This document shows, piece after piece, positions 1 to 9,828 of a stretch of 64,000 nt of DNA (positions are counted from its first letter, which is position 1; each line of letters begins with the position of its first letter). The notes under the pieces are model-generated. The model did no database searches. It was not told where the DNA came from and saw only the letters and a list, made by a program, of their open reading frames with translations. The translations under genes were made by a program, and so were the position numbers. Source of the DNA: Xestospongia bergquistia (lineage: Eukaryota; Porifera; Demospongiae; Haplosclerida; Petrosiidae); contig OZ014418.1 of assembly GCA_963965975.1 (NCBI GenBank), forward strand, positions 1,300,275 through 1,364,274, read 5' to 3'.

Positions 1-1
1 A

Positions 2-1261
2 CAAAACTCACCAAAGACAGCATCAGAACGAGAAAACTATAGTAAAATATCATCAGTTGTTGCTGAATTTGAAGAGAAGCTAAGATCCTTAGAACTAGTT
101 CGTACAGAATATTCAGAGTTAACGGATTTTACCTCAAATGTTGATACTCACATAGCTACTCAACAATGCCAGGATATTTTAGGTCAAACTCGCTCTATTC
201 TAATGAAACCACTTCACAACACAGTCTCTGCCAGTCCAAAGGATACCGCTGATAGTTTAACAAAATTAAATTTATATGTCCAACCTAATCTCGGTTCTTC
301 TGAGCCAGAACATTTACAACCTGCTACCAATGAATCAGACATTAGTTCATTGACATTTGTGTTCCCTGAATGTCAAGTAAGTCAATCTGTTAAAGACTTT
401 ATAGCATTGCTTTATGACACTCTCTTAAAATGTACCACCTCATCTGCTCGTAATGCTGCTCTACTCTACTATACAGCTCGAGATATGGTAGAGTTGTTTA
501 TAGCTATTTCAGAGGCACATCACAAACCCATGGTAACCCAGTTACCACGTCTTGCCGCCTTACAACACAACAATTGTATGTTTATTAGTCATCATTTGGT
601 GACTCTTGGACATCAATTTCATGCAAAAATACCAATAACTGGTCTGACATTTATCGATTATGTTCCACAATTACGTCGTCTTGGTGAAGATTGCTTCCTA
701 TCAGAGATGGAGGCACAATCATCCAACATTGTCGAATTCTTGAAACCTATTTCAAGTTTTGAAGATATTGGGGAGGACCCTGCAAGACAAGAAGAACTTG
801 ATCGTAGCATTCGTCAGTCTATTCTTCATATTTATAAGCTCAGTAAAATATATGCTGAGATTTTGCCAGTTGATCTCCAAAAGCGATGCAAAGGTGGTTT
901 GTTAAATGTTCTTGTTAGTGAACTCATCTCACGAACTCTAGCTTTAGAGGACATTTCTGTGTCTGACGCTCTGTTTCTCTTTAATTTGCTGCAGTCAGAG
1001 GTCCTTCAAAAGGGTCCTGTGACTTTGTCACTTACACAGGAAGAAGAGAACCAGCTATCAGTTCTTTGTTCATCATGGGAGAGATTGAAAGAGTTGGTAT
1101 TTATCTTGGAAGCAGAACAACAGGACATTGTGGCTCGTTGGAATCATGGTGAGGGATCACTAGCTAAAGAAATGACTGTTGCTGAAGTGAAGCACTTGAT
1201 AAGAGCTCTGTTTAAAAACACAGAACGCAGAGCAGATACATTGTCAAAAATAACTATGTAA
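2..1261 (+). CDS. ZW10: ZW10 kinetochore / NRZ tethering protein, C-terminal part (5' truncated by window)
   Basis: The frame is open from base 2 to a TAA at 1259-1261, so the Met at 203 is internal and the true start lies upstream. About 419 C-terminal residues are visible; known animal ZW10 is near 780. The C-terminal motif VKHLIRALFKNTERRA is the hallmark I used, and the segment around CQDILGQTRSILMKPLHNTV also fits the family. ZW10 is a subunit of the Rod-Zwilch-ZW10 complex, which recruits dynein and checkpoint proteins to kinetochores. It also belongs to the NRZ (Dsl1-like) complex for Golgi-to-ER vesicle tethering. No intron is seen in this part. NDUFAF1 follows on the same strand with 79 bp between stop and start. 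The family call is strong; the upstream exons are not visible. Confidence 0.9.
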   Translation, partial: QNSPKTASERENYSKISSVVAEFEEKLRSLELVRTEYSELTDFTSNVDTHIATQQCQDILGQTRSILMKPLHNTVSASPKDTADSLTKLNLYVQPNLGSSEPEHLQPATNESDISSLTFVFPECQVSQSVKDFIALLYDTLLKCTTSSARNAALLYYTARDMVELFIAISEAHHKPMVTQLPRLAALQHNNCMFISHHLVTLGHQFHAKIPITGLTFIDYVPQLRRLGEDCFLSEMEAQSSNIVEFLKPISSFEDIGEDPARQEELDRSIRQSILHIYKLSKIYAEILPVDLQKRCKGGLLNVLVSELISRTLALEDISVSDALFLFNLLQSEVLQKGPVTLSLTQEEENQLSVLCSSWERLKELVFILEAEQQDIVARWNHGEGSLAKEMTVAEVKHLIRALFKNTERRADTLSKITM

Positions 1262-1340
1262 ATTTGTTTTTCAATCTTATAAATCTTATAAATCTTATGT
1301 CCCTTAATTAAAGTTGATTAGTAGGGTTTTCCTCTTAAGT

Positions 1341-2228
1341 ATGTTTAGAGTATTATCAAGGTATTGGGCTGGAGTAAAAAAGGCCACTGCTCTTAGAACA
1401 ATAGACTATGGAGAGGAACTAATGCTATGGGATTTTAGGAATGAGGCTACTATTAAACAATGGAGTTGCATTAGTGATGAAGAGATTGATGGCCATTCTA
1501 GAGCTGTGTTCCAATCCAACAAGAAAGGTAGAAGGAACTAAAGCATTGAGAGTGTATTAAATAGATTTATTTGCTTTAGTTAATACTGTAGATTTTAATT
1601 TAGTCAATTCACTGATCAGTAGTGTGATTATTATTTCCTTAGGGACAGGTGCTCTATTTCAAGGTGTGTTAAACACACAATTGTCTCCTGGTAGCATTAT
1701 GAAGTATAGTGGGTACTGTGCCATTAGATCTAAACCTATTCAAGTGAGGAGATTTAAAGACCTCAATATATTAATTCTGTCATTAATTAGGCTGGCTGGT
1801 TTGAGTCTAATAGAATGGATGTCTCTGATTTTGATGCTTTTGAATTGAGAGTGAGAGGAGACGGACGAAAGTTTATAGCAAACGTACAAAGTCCTGGTCT
1901 AGCTAGGAAAGATGATGTATGGCAATGTTTTATGTTTACAAGAGGAGGACCAGAGTGGGAGAATATCACGGTATGCATTCATAAATGAGTCAATATTAGA
2001 GTACCAAATACTGACATTTTTATTGTCTTGTTTTAGTTATCATTTGGTGATTTCTTCATAACACATCGAGGATACATGCAAGATCATCAAATGTCATTTC
2101 CACGTCAATCTCTTTATACGTTTGGTCTCTTACTAGCTGATAGACTTATTGGGCCATTTACATTAGAAATACAATATATTAAAGCAGTTCGTACTTTAGT
2201 ACATCAACCAGATTCATATATAACATAG
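1341..2228 (+). CDS. NDUFAF1: NDUFAF1 / CIA30, mitochondrial complex I assembly factor
   Basis: Exons 1341..1527, 1643..1743, 1791..1970 and 2037..2228 join in frame through GT-AG introns of 115, 47 and 66 bp, giving 219 residues. The protein has the CIA30 domain: an early LMLWDFRNE motif, GYCAIRSKP in the middle, and FELRVRGDGRKF followed by WQCFMFTRGGPEW. The last exon ends LIGPFTLEIQYIKAV before the tail. The N-terminus (MFRVLSRYWAGVKKATALRT) is basic and lacks acidic residues, as a mitochondrial presequence should. NDUFAF1 acts in the inner-membrane MCIA complex that assembles complex I. At 219 residues it is shorter than vertebrate homologues, mainly at the N-terminus. I chose ATG 1341; an in-frame TTG upstream at 1314 is unlikely to be used. 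Confidence 0.9.
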
Positions 2229-2413
2229 TAATCATTTATTTATGAAAATTAAAATTAATTTATTTATATATAACATATTACTTCTTTGAAAGTGTTATTG
2301 GTATTCATATGGAACCAGCCCCACCCCTTTTCTTCCTGCAATTCAGGGAGGGGCTAGTTGCTATGTAATGATAATTATTAATTAATATTGTCATAATTTC
2401 ATATAATAATTTA
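2229..2413. other. Tail-to-tail spacer NDUFAF1 / small membrane protein gene
   Basis: This is 185 bp of AT-rich DNA with a short GC-richer patch near 2310-2350. It must contain the 3'UTRs and polyadenylation signals of two converging genes. I see no further gene. Confidence 0.5.
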
Positions 2414-2734
2414 TTATGAGCGTCTTTTAGGATTATCAACAGTTTGATCTAGTCCTAGCGATTTAATCCATTGAGCTATCTTCTCCGAAAACTTTACATT
2501 GGGTAGCATATCATCACGTGATACTGTATAACAATGCATAAAATTAATAGGTGTAGTTAGTGGGTGTGGCATTTGCTTACTTCTGAAATCTTTTCCCTGC
2601 TTTTGTTGGTAATACATATATCCGAAGCCAAGACTTGTACACAATGCCCATAGATACACTAACTTTAAATTGTGGTTGTGAGCTGTCACGCGAAATTGTC
2701 TCCAATAGACAGACAGTTTCTGTTTAATTGGCAT
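2414..2734 (-). CDS. Unrecognised 106-residue protein with one membrane segment
   Basis: A single open exon encodes 106 residues. The N-terminal 22 residues are basic and polar (MPIKQKLSVYWRQFRVTAHN). One hydrophobic, aromatic segment follows at about residues 23-42 (LKLVYLWALCTSLGFGYMYY). A polar C-terminal part has the motif FSEKIAQWIKSLGLDQT and a basic end. The layout fits a small mitochondrial inner-membrane or ER protein, but I cannot assign a family. It is probably a real gene because its start lies 95 bp from the TRMT112 start in head-to-head arrangement, matching the pattern of every neighbouring pair. A further exon cannot be excluded. Confidence 0.6.
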   Translation of the reverse strand: MPIKQKLSVYWRQFRVTAHNHNLKLVYLWALCTSLGFGYMYYQQKQGKDFRSKQMPHPLTTPINFMHCYTVSRDDMLPNVKFSEKIAQWIKSLGLDQTVDNPKRRS

Positions 2735-2829
2735 AATGAATAATAATTAGTTAATTATATAGAACTAATAACCAATAATTATTACAGGGTTTTACTCCTT
2801 GCAACATTTATTCAACGTGGGCAAGCAAC
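2735..2829. promoter_or_regulatory. Shared divergent promoter region (small membrane protein / TRMT112)
   Basis: Only 95 bp separate the two start codons, so both core promoters and 5'UTRs must lie here. It is AT-rich without a clear TATA box. A bidirectional promoter is inferred from geometry alone. Confidence 0.5.
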
Positions 2830-3516
2830 ATGAAGCTGTTGACTCATAATATGCTCACTTCTCATGTCAAAGGAGTCAAAAATGGCTACCCTCTGAGAAT
2901 ATTGGTAAATAGTATGATGATTGTGCAGCTGTGTGAGTAATTTTGGTCTTATTTTATTCCAGGCTCGAAAAGTAGAGGTCAAAGAAATTCAATTTAATTC
3001 TCATTTTATTGTTCGTATGATAAAAAAAATCAACTGGTGGGCATTAAAAGAAGCAGCAGATTCGGTACGTCAATATCTAGCTGTCACATGACTATGACAT
3101 CATCTTTTGTTTATTAGATAGGACATGGAGGAGGAATCCCTGTAGAACTTCCATCAGATTATGAAACATGTGAGGAGTTCCTTAGAGCAGCTCATCATGT
3201 CTTAATGGAGGTAAGATAATATTTATGACACACAGGTAGTATGGAAGCTGACTATGCAAGACTAATATAAGTAATATGCAATCAATACTAAGATGATAAT
3301 TCAATGTGAATTAATAATAATTAGATTCCTTCATTTAAGGAGTAATTAAATTTATTATAGCAATCTCAGTATAATAGATATGGTCTAAATTTTTATTTTA
3401 CTATTAAATAGGTAGAGATTATAGATGGTGATCTTGAATGTCCAGAATCTGGACGAAAATTCCCAGTACAAGAAGGTATTCCGAATATGTTGTTAAGAAA
3501 TGAGGAAAAATCATAA
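2830..3516 (+). CDS. TRMT112: TRMT112 (Trm112-like methyltransferase activator)
   Basis: Exons 2830..2904, 2963..3064, 3118..3210 and 3412..3516 all join in phase 0, giving 124 residues; known TRMT112 is about 125. The protein begins MKLLTHNMLTSHVKGV, has the central EFLRAAHHVLMEVEIIDGDL block, and ends with the Trm112 signature LECPESGRKFPVQEGIPNML. TRMT112 is the obligate small partner that stabilises several methyltransferases acting on tRNA, 18S rRNA, release factor eRF1 and DNA/RNA N6-adenine. The first two introns are 58 and 53 bp and the third is 201 bp. One of the four usual zinc-ligand cysteines can be placed with certainty (LECPE). The first position is CXX-less, as in other animal forms. 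Confidence 0.93.
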
Positions 3517-3706
3517 ATCATCATTAACTATTCTTTCTGAATAATGCTCTATCTCGCTTTCATTGAAAATGGACTTCTAAATTATTTAAGTATTATACAT
3601 TATGTATCATTAAAATAATGAAGTACGATAAGTGGATATTAATAATAAAGAAAGTCATTTTTTTATACAAGTAATAAAATATTACAGTTACAAATGCAAA
3701 TTGTGA
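3517..3706. other. Tail-to-tail spacer TRMT112 / ZFPL1
   Basis: 190 bp, strongly AT-rich, containing the 3'UTRs of the two converging genes. An ATTAATAATAAAG stretch near 3640-3652 contains an AATAAA-type hexamer on the plus strand that could serve TRMT112. Confidence 0.4.
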
Positions 3707-5366
3707 CTATTGACCAGTTTTTATATTTGGGTTAAATTTCCAGTCCATATTTGAGTCCATGGCACGTGTTCTGTGTCCAGTTCTTGTCATTAATATTATA
3801 AATATAACTATAACTGTACAAATTATTAAAACCATCACAAGATTTCTTCTAGTTGTATGATATGTCTCCTCCAAAGGGAACTGATTTCTAAAGAGAAAAT
3901 ATACAGTACAATTTAAATAATAATAATAATAACAATACAATCTAAAGAGGACAATAACTACTAGCCTCTACTAATAGTGAGGCATTTATATTGAAACTCA
4001 ATACAAGGACTATTAATTGATAGCTATACTAACTGACCTAATCCATCTTCTAACTCCTTGTATTGGATTCTTTCTTTTGTACTTATCTTCTGTTGGAGCT
4101 GACATATAGTCACTGCCTCCATAACTATTTGATATCATAGGATAATTTTGCAGCTGTTGGTGTTGTTCTAATGACTCCATACCTCCTGTTGGATAATGTT
4201 AAAAGGTTGCTATTAATATCTCTTATTACCTAAACTTCTGTTTATTGGTTGGTCATACAAATGTAATGTCACATGACCTGCATGTGAAATGGTGTCGTGG
4301 TTTATCCCAGAATGAGATGTCATGGGAGTACTAGTCAATTGAGTGTCCAGACCCAATGAGGAGGAGGGGACCCTATCTATGAATGCCTTGATTAAGTGAT
4401 ACATTAATGCATCATTATTAATACCTTCCGAGATAGTTGATGTCAAAATTTCGTCATCTTCTAAAGAAATGTCTGCCTATGAAATAAGTACATTAGTTTT
4501 ATCAATCCATTTCCTACATTATCAATCCATTTATAATGATATATATCCATTTATAACACTATGTATCCATTATTAAATTCCTATATATCCATTCACTTAC
4601 AGGTGCTATACCAAGTCCTTTTCTGCCCCATAAAAATTCCTTTAAAACTTTTCTAAGTTGATCAGCAACAGGCGATATCATGTTAGGAGGTGGAAAGAAA
4701 GAGTCCTATTGAAAAGAGACAGTTCCTTAATAATTAATTATTAATGAGAAGATGAGACAGACCTTACATCGTGGACATTTCAATGTCATCAAACTAGAGT
4801 CGGGTGGACGAGATTGAACATAGTCATCGATACATGATAGATGAAATAAATCTAAAAGAATGGATTACAAAAATGTCCTTTATAGCAATCTTTGTACAAG
4901 TCTCTTTTATGATCTGATAAATAAAACTTTCTATAATCACATGATGCCCTTATTTATAATTGGTGATCATGAAAAATTTTAACAGGTTATCCACAAATAT
5001 TGAGACCACATGACTTGTATTAACTATATTTTGTATGGAAGGGCAAAATTAATTTATATTATCACATATTACCATGGCAACACAGTCGTACAACCTCTCC
5101 GTTATCCAATGATTTAGCACACAACAAACAAACTCGTTCATAATCACTATCTTGAAGCCATTGAAGATACGAATGAACAATACACTAAAGACAGAAAGAA
5201 AGATCCATCCTCATAAAACATATTGTATTATTGTATTAAGACCTATTCTACTTTTTCAACTTACCCTGGAATGTTCCTTGATCATACAGTCTTCACAGAC
5301 ATTAACTCTATGCACAAAACAAAACAGATTTGTCACTCTTTTCTTGGGGCATTTGCAAAGACCCAT
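3707..5366 (-). CDS. ZFPL1: ZFPL1, Golgi zinc-finger / RING-like membrane protein
   Basis: Seven exons on the minus strand: 5366..5265, 5184..5073, 4851..4763, 4705..4601, 4476..4230, 4185..4038 and 3887..3707. Every junction is GT-AG with matching phase, giving 327 residues; human ZFPL1 is 310. The N-terminus [17 protein letters not shown] plus HRVNVCEDC is the family's B-box-like zinc motif. It is followed by [22 protein letters not shown] then [11 protein letters not shown] (RING-like), and CPRCKDSFFPP. Near the C-terminus come [14 protein letters not shown] and a single membrane helix ([20 protein letters not shown]). In animals ZFPL1 is a cis-Golgi integral membrane protein that binds GM130 and supports Golgi structure. 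The gene is head-to-head with selenoprotein N, with 182 bp between start codons. Confidence 0.93.
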
Positions 5367-5548
5367 ATCTTTACTTGAGAAAGAGGAGGTTCCAACTCTC
5401 TACACGTGGTCCAACCCACTGTTAATTACATTTATTTGCGCATGCTCACATTAATACTATCGTGTACCCTGTACTCTTGAAGCGCTCGTGGTTGGTAGAT
5501 TCTTACTTTCTTCTTTAAAACATTTCGTTGCCGTCGCCAGCTGCGGCA
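5367..5548. promoter_or_regulatory. Shared divergent promoter region (ZFPL1 / SELENON)
   Basis: 182 bp between start codons of oppositely oriented genes. The half next to SELENON is relatively GC-rich (…GCCGTCGCCAGCTGCGGCA…) compared with the surrounding DNA, fitting a TATA-less core promoter. Bidirectional use is inferred. Confidence 0.5.
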
Positions 5549-6612
5549 ATGGCTTTAAGACAAAGAAATAAAGCTGGCTCACAGGGACAACCACCTCCAA
5601 GCATGGAGAACGAGCAAAGCCCGGAGAAGACGGAGACAACAACGCCTGCTCGTAAGGGTAACGCCCCATGTTCTTTTTGTGGATGGCATCTCTTAGCCTT
5701 GGTACCTCTATTATTGGCGTTTTTAGTGTACCATATTCCAACTATTTATGATGAATACATGGCCAGAATGGGGTTAGGTTAATTTTTTATGGTTCCGTTA
5801 ACTTGTCTCTCTCTTTTCTCTAGATATGGTCAGGCGCCACAGTTTGAGGTTCCTACTTCCGTTATGCAACAATTTAGAGTGTATGATGCCAACGCTGATG
5901 GTCGTATTGATCCCTATGAGTTCCTAGCTATTATACAAGACATGAATATTTCTCTCACAGAAGTTTCCGGAAATATTGTGAGTTAAATAAAATATAAGTC
6001 TTTCGATTTAATTATGAATGCATGGTACTGAATTATAGACAAGTATTGATAAATTTACTAGTAAATTGTGCAAAGAGAAACAACTATATAATGAAAGTAT
6101 TGTTTAGTATATTACAATCCTCAGAACAGCTGTGTAACAAATGGATTTTGTTATTTTTAATAAAGAAATGGTCCCAAAATCTTTAGGGATAATACAAAAG
6201 GAAGCTGAACAAACCTCTCCCACATATACTACACATCTAATTTTATGAGGCTTCCTTATCTGTCCCACTGACATAGCATTACATTTATTATTAATTGATT
6301 TATTGTTTTCTATTTACAAAGCCTACAGTTTTAAGATGTTACAATAATTAGTTATAATATTAGATAATAACTGGCTAGTTTCTTTTAATTAGTTATAATA
6401 TTAGATAATAACTGGCTAGTTTCTTTTAATTAGTTATAATAATAGATAATAACTGGTAAGAGATTCTATTCTTTCACTTTTAGTCATTGACACGTGAGGT
6501 GTTTCAATTTGTGGATGGAGAATTAGCCCCTGGTAAAGAAGGACTTACCATTATGGTGGAGTTCACTCCTCTTGAACTAAGTTCAATGAGTAAATTCAGC
6601 AATAAAAACCAG

Positions 6613-6661
<49 letters not shown>

Positions 6662-9472
6662 AGGAGGGTATGTGTGTGTGAGAGAGAGGGGGGGAGGGAG
6701 GGAGGGTGTGTGTGTGTGTTTTACATTACTTTCTTTCTAGTTCATATTTGGATCACCACAACAACTTCTCCCTGGTCTTGTTAAATGGACAGAAGTCAAT
6801 CGTCCAATTCATACATTTGGAACTGGAAATTTCAAAGTATTTCTACCTCCAGCTAGTGGACAAGAAATAGGCAAACCTTATTATGTCATAGACTCAGAGT
6901 ACTACGGTCGAAGACCACATATGAATGCATACTATCCTCCACCTCCTCGTGGTACTGAGGTCCTGTTACATGCTCTACTCTCCATGTTCCATCCAAACAT
7001 TTTTGTAAATTGTCGGTTTGGTCCTCGAGGTACCCTTGCTGTAATAAGAGCAGAGAATGATGATTATTATGATGTTGTTATAAGGTATGTTTAATAACCA
7101 TGTTTATTTAAAGTCTTGACCTTTCTTACTTTGTTTGCTTAGCTTAATTGCAGAGCATAAAATCATATCATAGATCACTAGGGGTAGTTAGTTGCATTTA
7201 AAGAGAGAACATAGAATCGTTAATATTATGCCAATAATCTGTTACTAATAGTACATGAGGAGACAAGCTGTGTTAAATGTTTTTTATTTTTAACTCTTTC
7301 TCTATTTAGAGCTCATGCTGAGTTCCAACTAAACTCAGAACCCAGCTATCCATTCTGGTTTACACCTGCTCAATTTGCTGGTCGTCTCATCATCACTAAA
7401 AATGCCTCACATATTGAATTCTTTGAAATGACTGTACCAACTACTAAAGCATTGAATGTTGGTAAGTCTATGGTATCAATTATTATTATTAATATAATAA
7501 TTATATTAACTATATTGCTGCACTTTAGTAATTAAAATTTGTAGTAAATGTCTTGACTAATAATTCATTTTTATAACAGATATGGAATGGATTACTGGTC
7601 CTGATGGTAATGAAGTAGATATTGGTAAGTTTGTTATTTATCACAGAGATATTATATTATTGTTTGTTAAATTTAATTTGAAACCCCCAAAATATTGAAA
7701 CTACTGAACTAAATTTAGTAAAATCAAAAATAATTAACATGGTTAGTAAAATAAAAACAAAACATTGTTAACAAACAAACAGCTGTTTAAACACACTCTG
7801 AACACTAAAGATCCCTCCTACGCACTAAGTCATAAATAACACATTAGTCATTGGTAATACGCACTGTATTAGAGACATATATACAACAACTATTAGTGTA
7901 CATAATAAATATTATCTACTCTAGGCTATGTACCAAAGATGACTATGTATTCAACTGACCCAAGTATTTTGTTCAACGATACTCAGAGAGTATCTATTGA
8001 AATACCCGACAGTCAACCACAATACGATTTTACCAAACACACTTGGACTAAGGAAATACCACTTGAAGAGGCCATCTCAAAGTTAGAGAAAACAATGTAC
8101 CCATTTAAAGAGGTCAGTCAAACAGGAAATAAAAACAAGTTTGACTAGTATTTCTCACTATAGATTCCTTATCTCTCTTTTCTGGAGGCTTTTGAATTGG
8201 CTAAGAAGGAGAACAAACTGGTTCATTCCATTGTTCTTTGGGGGGCATTGGATGACCAGTCATGCTGAGGTTCCGGGCGGACACTCAGGGATGGGCCCCT
8301 GGAGTGTTCGCCCGTTAAATCTCTCCTTACGGAGAAATTTGTTTCTACCTGGAGTTTTGTAAAAGATGTCCAAGTGAGTTCATCCATCCATCAATCTATA
8401 CATCTGTCCATTATCCACTACTATTCATCCAAGCATCTTCAATCTTTCTATCAATATAAAGGACATTATTAATAACAAAACTTACACAAAAGAGCAACAA
8501 GCATTGGCACAGCTCTCTCTTGACAGTTACAAGTAAGATCATCTTGTATTACAGTCCCAAACTTTATCCAAATCTTTACTACTCCTGTGTAGCTTTCCTG
8601 TTGAAATGATGGTAGTAGCTACTGATGGTGAAGTGTTGGTCCATTTCAATGCAAATGAGCTCTTGAAACTTGGTGAAGAAGAGGCCAACAATATATCACC
8701 TTTTGAGTAAGTTATGTAAATGATTGATTTAACAACTGCCCTCACTAAAAATCATTGTCCCTTGTCAGGTTTTGTAATATCCTTTTCATTTGTAGCTACA
8801 GTAGAAATATCTTTATCTAAACTCCATTGGTTTTAATTTGTTGCTTTAATGACAGGGGTATCCCCTTAGTGGTTTTAATTTGTTGTTTTAATGACAGGGG
8901 TATCTCCTTAGTGGTTTTAATTTGTTGCTTTAATGACAGGGGTATCTCCTTAGTGGTTTTAATTTGTTGCTTTAATGACAGGGGTATCTCCTTAGTGGTT
9001 TTAATTTGTTGCTTTAATGACAGGGGTATCTCCTTAGTGGTTTTAATTTGTTGCTTTAATGACAGGGGTATCTCCTTAGTGGTTTTAATTTGTTGCTTTA
9101 ATGACAGGGGTATCTCCTTAGTGGTTTTAATTTGTTGCTTTAATGACAGGGGTATCTCCTTAGTGGTTTTAATTTGTTGCTTTAATGACAGGGGTATCTC
9201 CTTAGTGGTTTTAATTTGTTGCTTTAATGACAGGGGTATCCCCTTAGTACTTGTAACCATGCAAAGATTGCTATAGATGTTTTATAATATAGCAGGAACT
9301 TTATATAGATAGATTATCCAATTATATTAAGTACCATCTGCATGATCTTACTGGGTCTAAACTCTCTAATAATCTATTACTTCTTGTTAACAGAGATGAA
9401 CAGCCTATCAACAAAAAATATGCAGATTTCCTTAAGGAAGGAATCAAGAAATTTGAAACCAAATCTCAATAA
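5549..9472 (+). CDS. SELENON: Selenoprotein N (UGA at 8266-8268 read as selenocysteine)
   Basis: Eleven exons: 5549..5772, 5824..5977, 6484..6612, 6741..7084, 7310..7461, 7580..7624, 7925..8112, 8164..8373, 8462..8532, 8593..8706 and 9394..9472. They join in frame to 569 residues if the UGA at codon 447 is selenocysteine. Order of parts: a single N-terminal membrane helix (residues ~46-64), a canonical EF-hand loop [12 protein letters not shown] (~96-107), family blocks such as [21 protein letters not shown] and [20 protein letters not shown], then the redox site DDQSCUGSGRTLR, and the C-terminal NFPVEMMV and [20 protein letters not shown] is an ER membrane glycoprotein that senses luminal calcium and redox-activates the SERCA pump. 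Standard gene prediction would stop at the UGA or skip its exon; the recoding signals at 8274-8314 and 9614-9684 show the UGA is sense. Confidence 0.95.
6613..6740 (+). repeat. (GT)n / (GA)n microsatellite filling a SELENON intron
   Basis: The 128-bp intron 3 consists almost entirely of GT and GA runs with G-rich interruptions. The donor GT itself begins the (GT)n tract, so several overlapping GT dinucleotides could serve as the 5' splice site. GTGTGT at 6613 keeps the frame. Confidence 0.85.
8266..8268 (+). other. Selenocysteine codon (UGA) of selenoprotein N
   Basis: TGA lies in frame between TGC and GGT in the conserved S-C-U-G-S-G-R-T-L-R motif. The same exon stays open for another 35 codons and splices in frame to the next one. 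The two following exons encode recognisable SELENON sequence. Confidence 0.95.
8274..8314 (+). promoter_or_regulatory. Selenocysteine redefinition element (SRE) stem-loop
   Basis: Starting 5 nt after the UGA, CGGGCGGACACTC (8274-8286) pairs with GAGTGTTCGCCCG (8302-8314): 13 consecutive pairs with a single G-U. AGGG (8287-8290) pairs with CCCT (8297-8300) above a one-base bulge (8301), leaving a six-base loop. Known SELENON mRNAs carry a stem-loop at this position that stimulates UGA recoding. This stretch is far more GC-rich than its surroundings. Confidence 0.9.
8829..9248 (+). repeat. 42-bp minisatellite, exactly 10 units, in SELENON intron 10
   Basis: Ten head-to-tail units of 42 bp (420 bp in total) begin GGTTTTAATTTG and end CTCCTTAGT. 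Units are nearly identical; unit 2 has TTGTT where the others have TTGCT, and the first and last units share CCCC in place of CTCC. Because 42 is a multiple of three and the units lack stops, both strands show long spurious open frames, which are not genes. Each unit contains TTTAATGACAGGGG, a weak 3'-splice-site look-alike. Confidence 0.95.
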
Positions 9473-9613
9473 GTAACTGTGTCAATAAACAAACAAGTAA
9501 CGCTATCTTTTTTTCCGTAACACAAATTAATGTAATATTTTTGTTTTTTTAATAGTTGTTTATTATTATAGGTTTATTTGATATTGTTAAGGTCACCTTT
9601 AACTGGTTACTAT

Positions 9614-9684
9614 AGAAGTGATGTATTATGAAGGTGTCTATTTGAAACCATTTGATAATGGAGAATGGACACTGGATAGCTTCT
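9614..9684 (+). promoter_or_regulatory. SECIS element, type II, in SELENON 3'UTR
   Basis: About 155 nt after the stop codon, the core quartet is ATGA (9628-9631) opposite GGA (9674-9676). Helix II is 9633-9643 paired with 9663-9673, 11 pairs including three G-U. A 5' bulge follows with the required unpaired AAA (9645-9647). Then a five-pair mini-stem CCATT/AATGG (9648-9652 / 9657-9661) is capped by TGAT. The extra apical mini-stem makes it type II. A lower helix can form from AGAAG (9614-9618) with CTTCT (9680-9684). SECIS elements recruit SBP2 and the selenocysteine elongation factor. Confidence 0.9.
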
Positions 9685-9828
9685 CTCACTTTGAACTTTC
9701 CAGCCAAAAGGTGGCCTTTTATATATCATATCTTTACCTTTAGTGATGCAGACTTTTGTACACTTTTTGTTAAAAGAAATTTTTACTGAGTATTCACAAT
9801 AATGTTGAAAAGACTGTCGTAATGATAG

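Noticed and set aside
203-205. Met at 203 as start of the ZW10 protein
   Set aside because: The frame is open to the window edge and the preceding 67 codons are ZW10-like.
8817-9276. Long open frames of about 148 codons on both strands made of a 14-residue repeat
   Set aside because: They are by-products of a 42-bp minisatellite (multiple of three, no stops) inside a SELENON intron.
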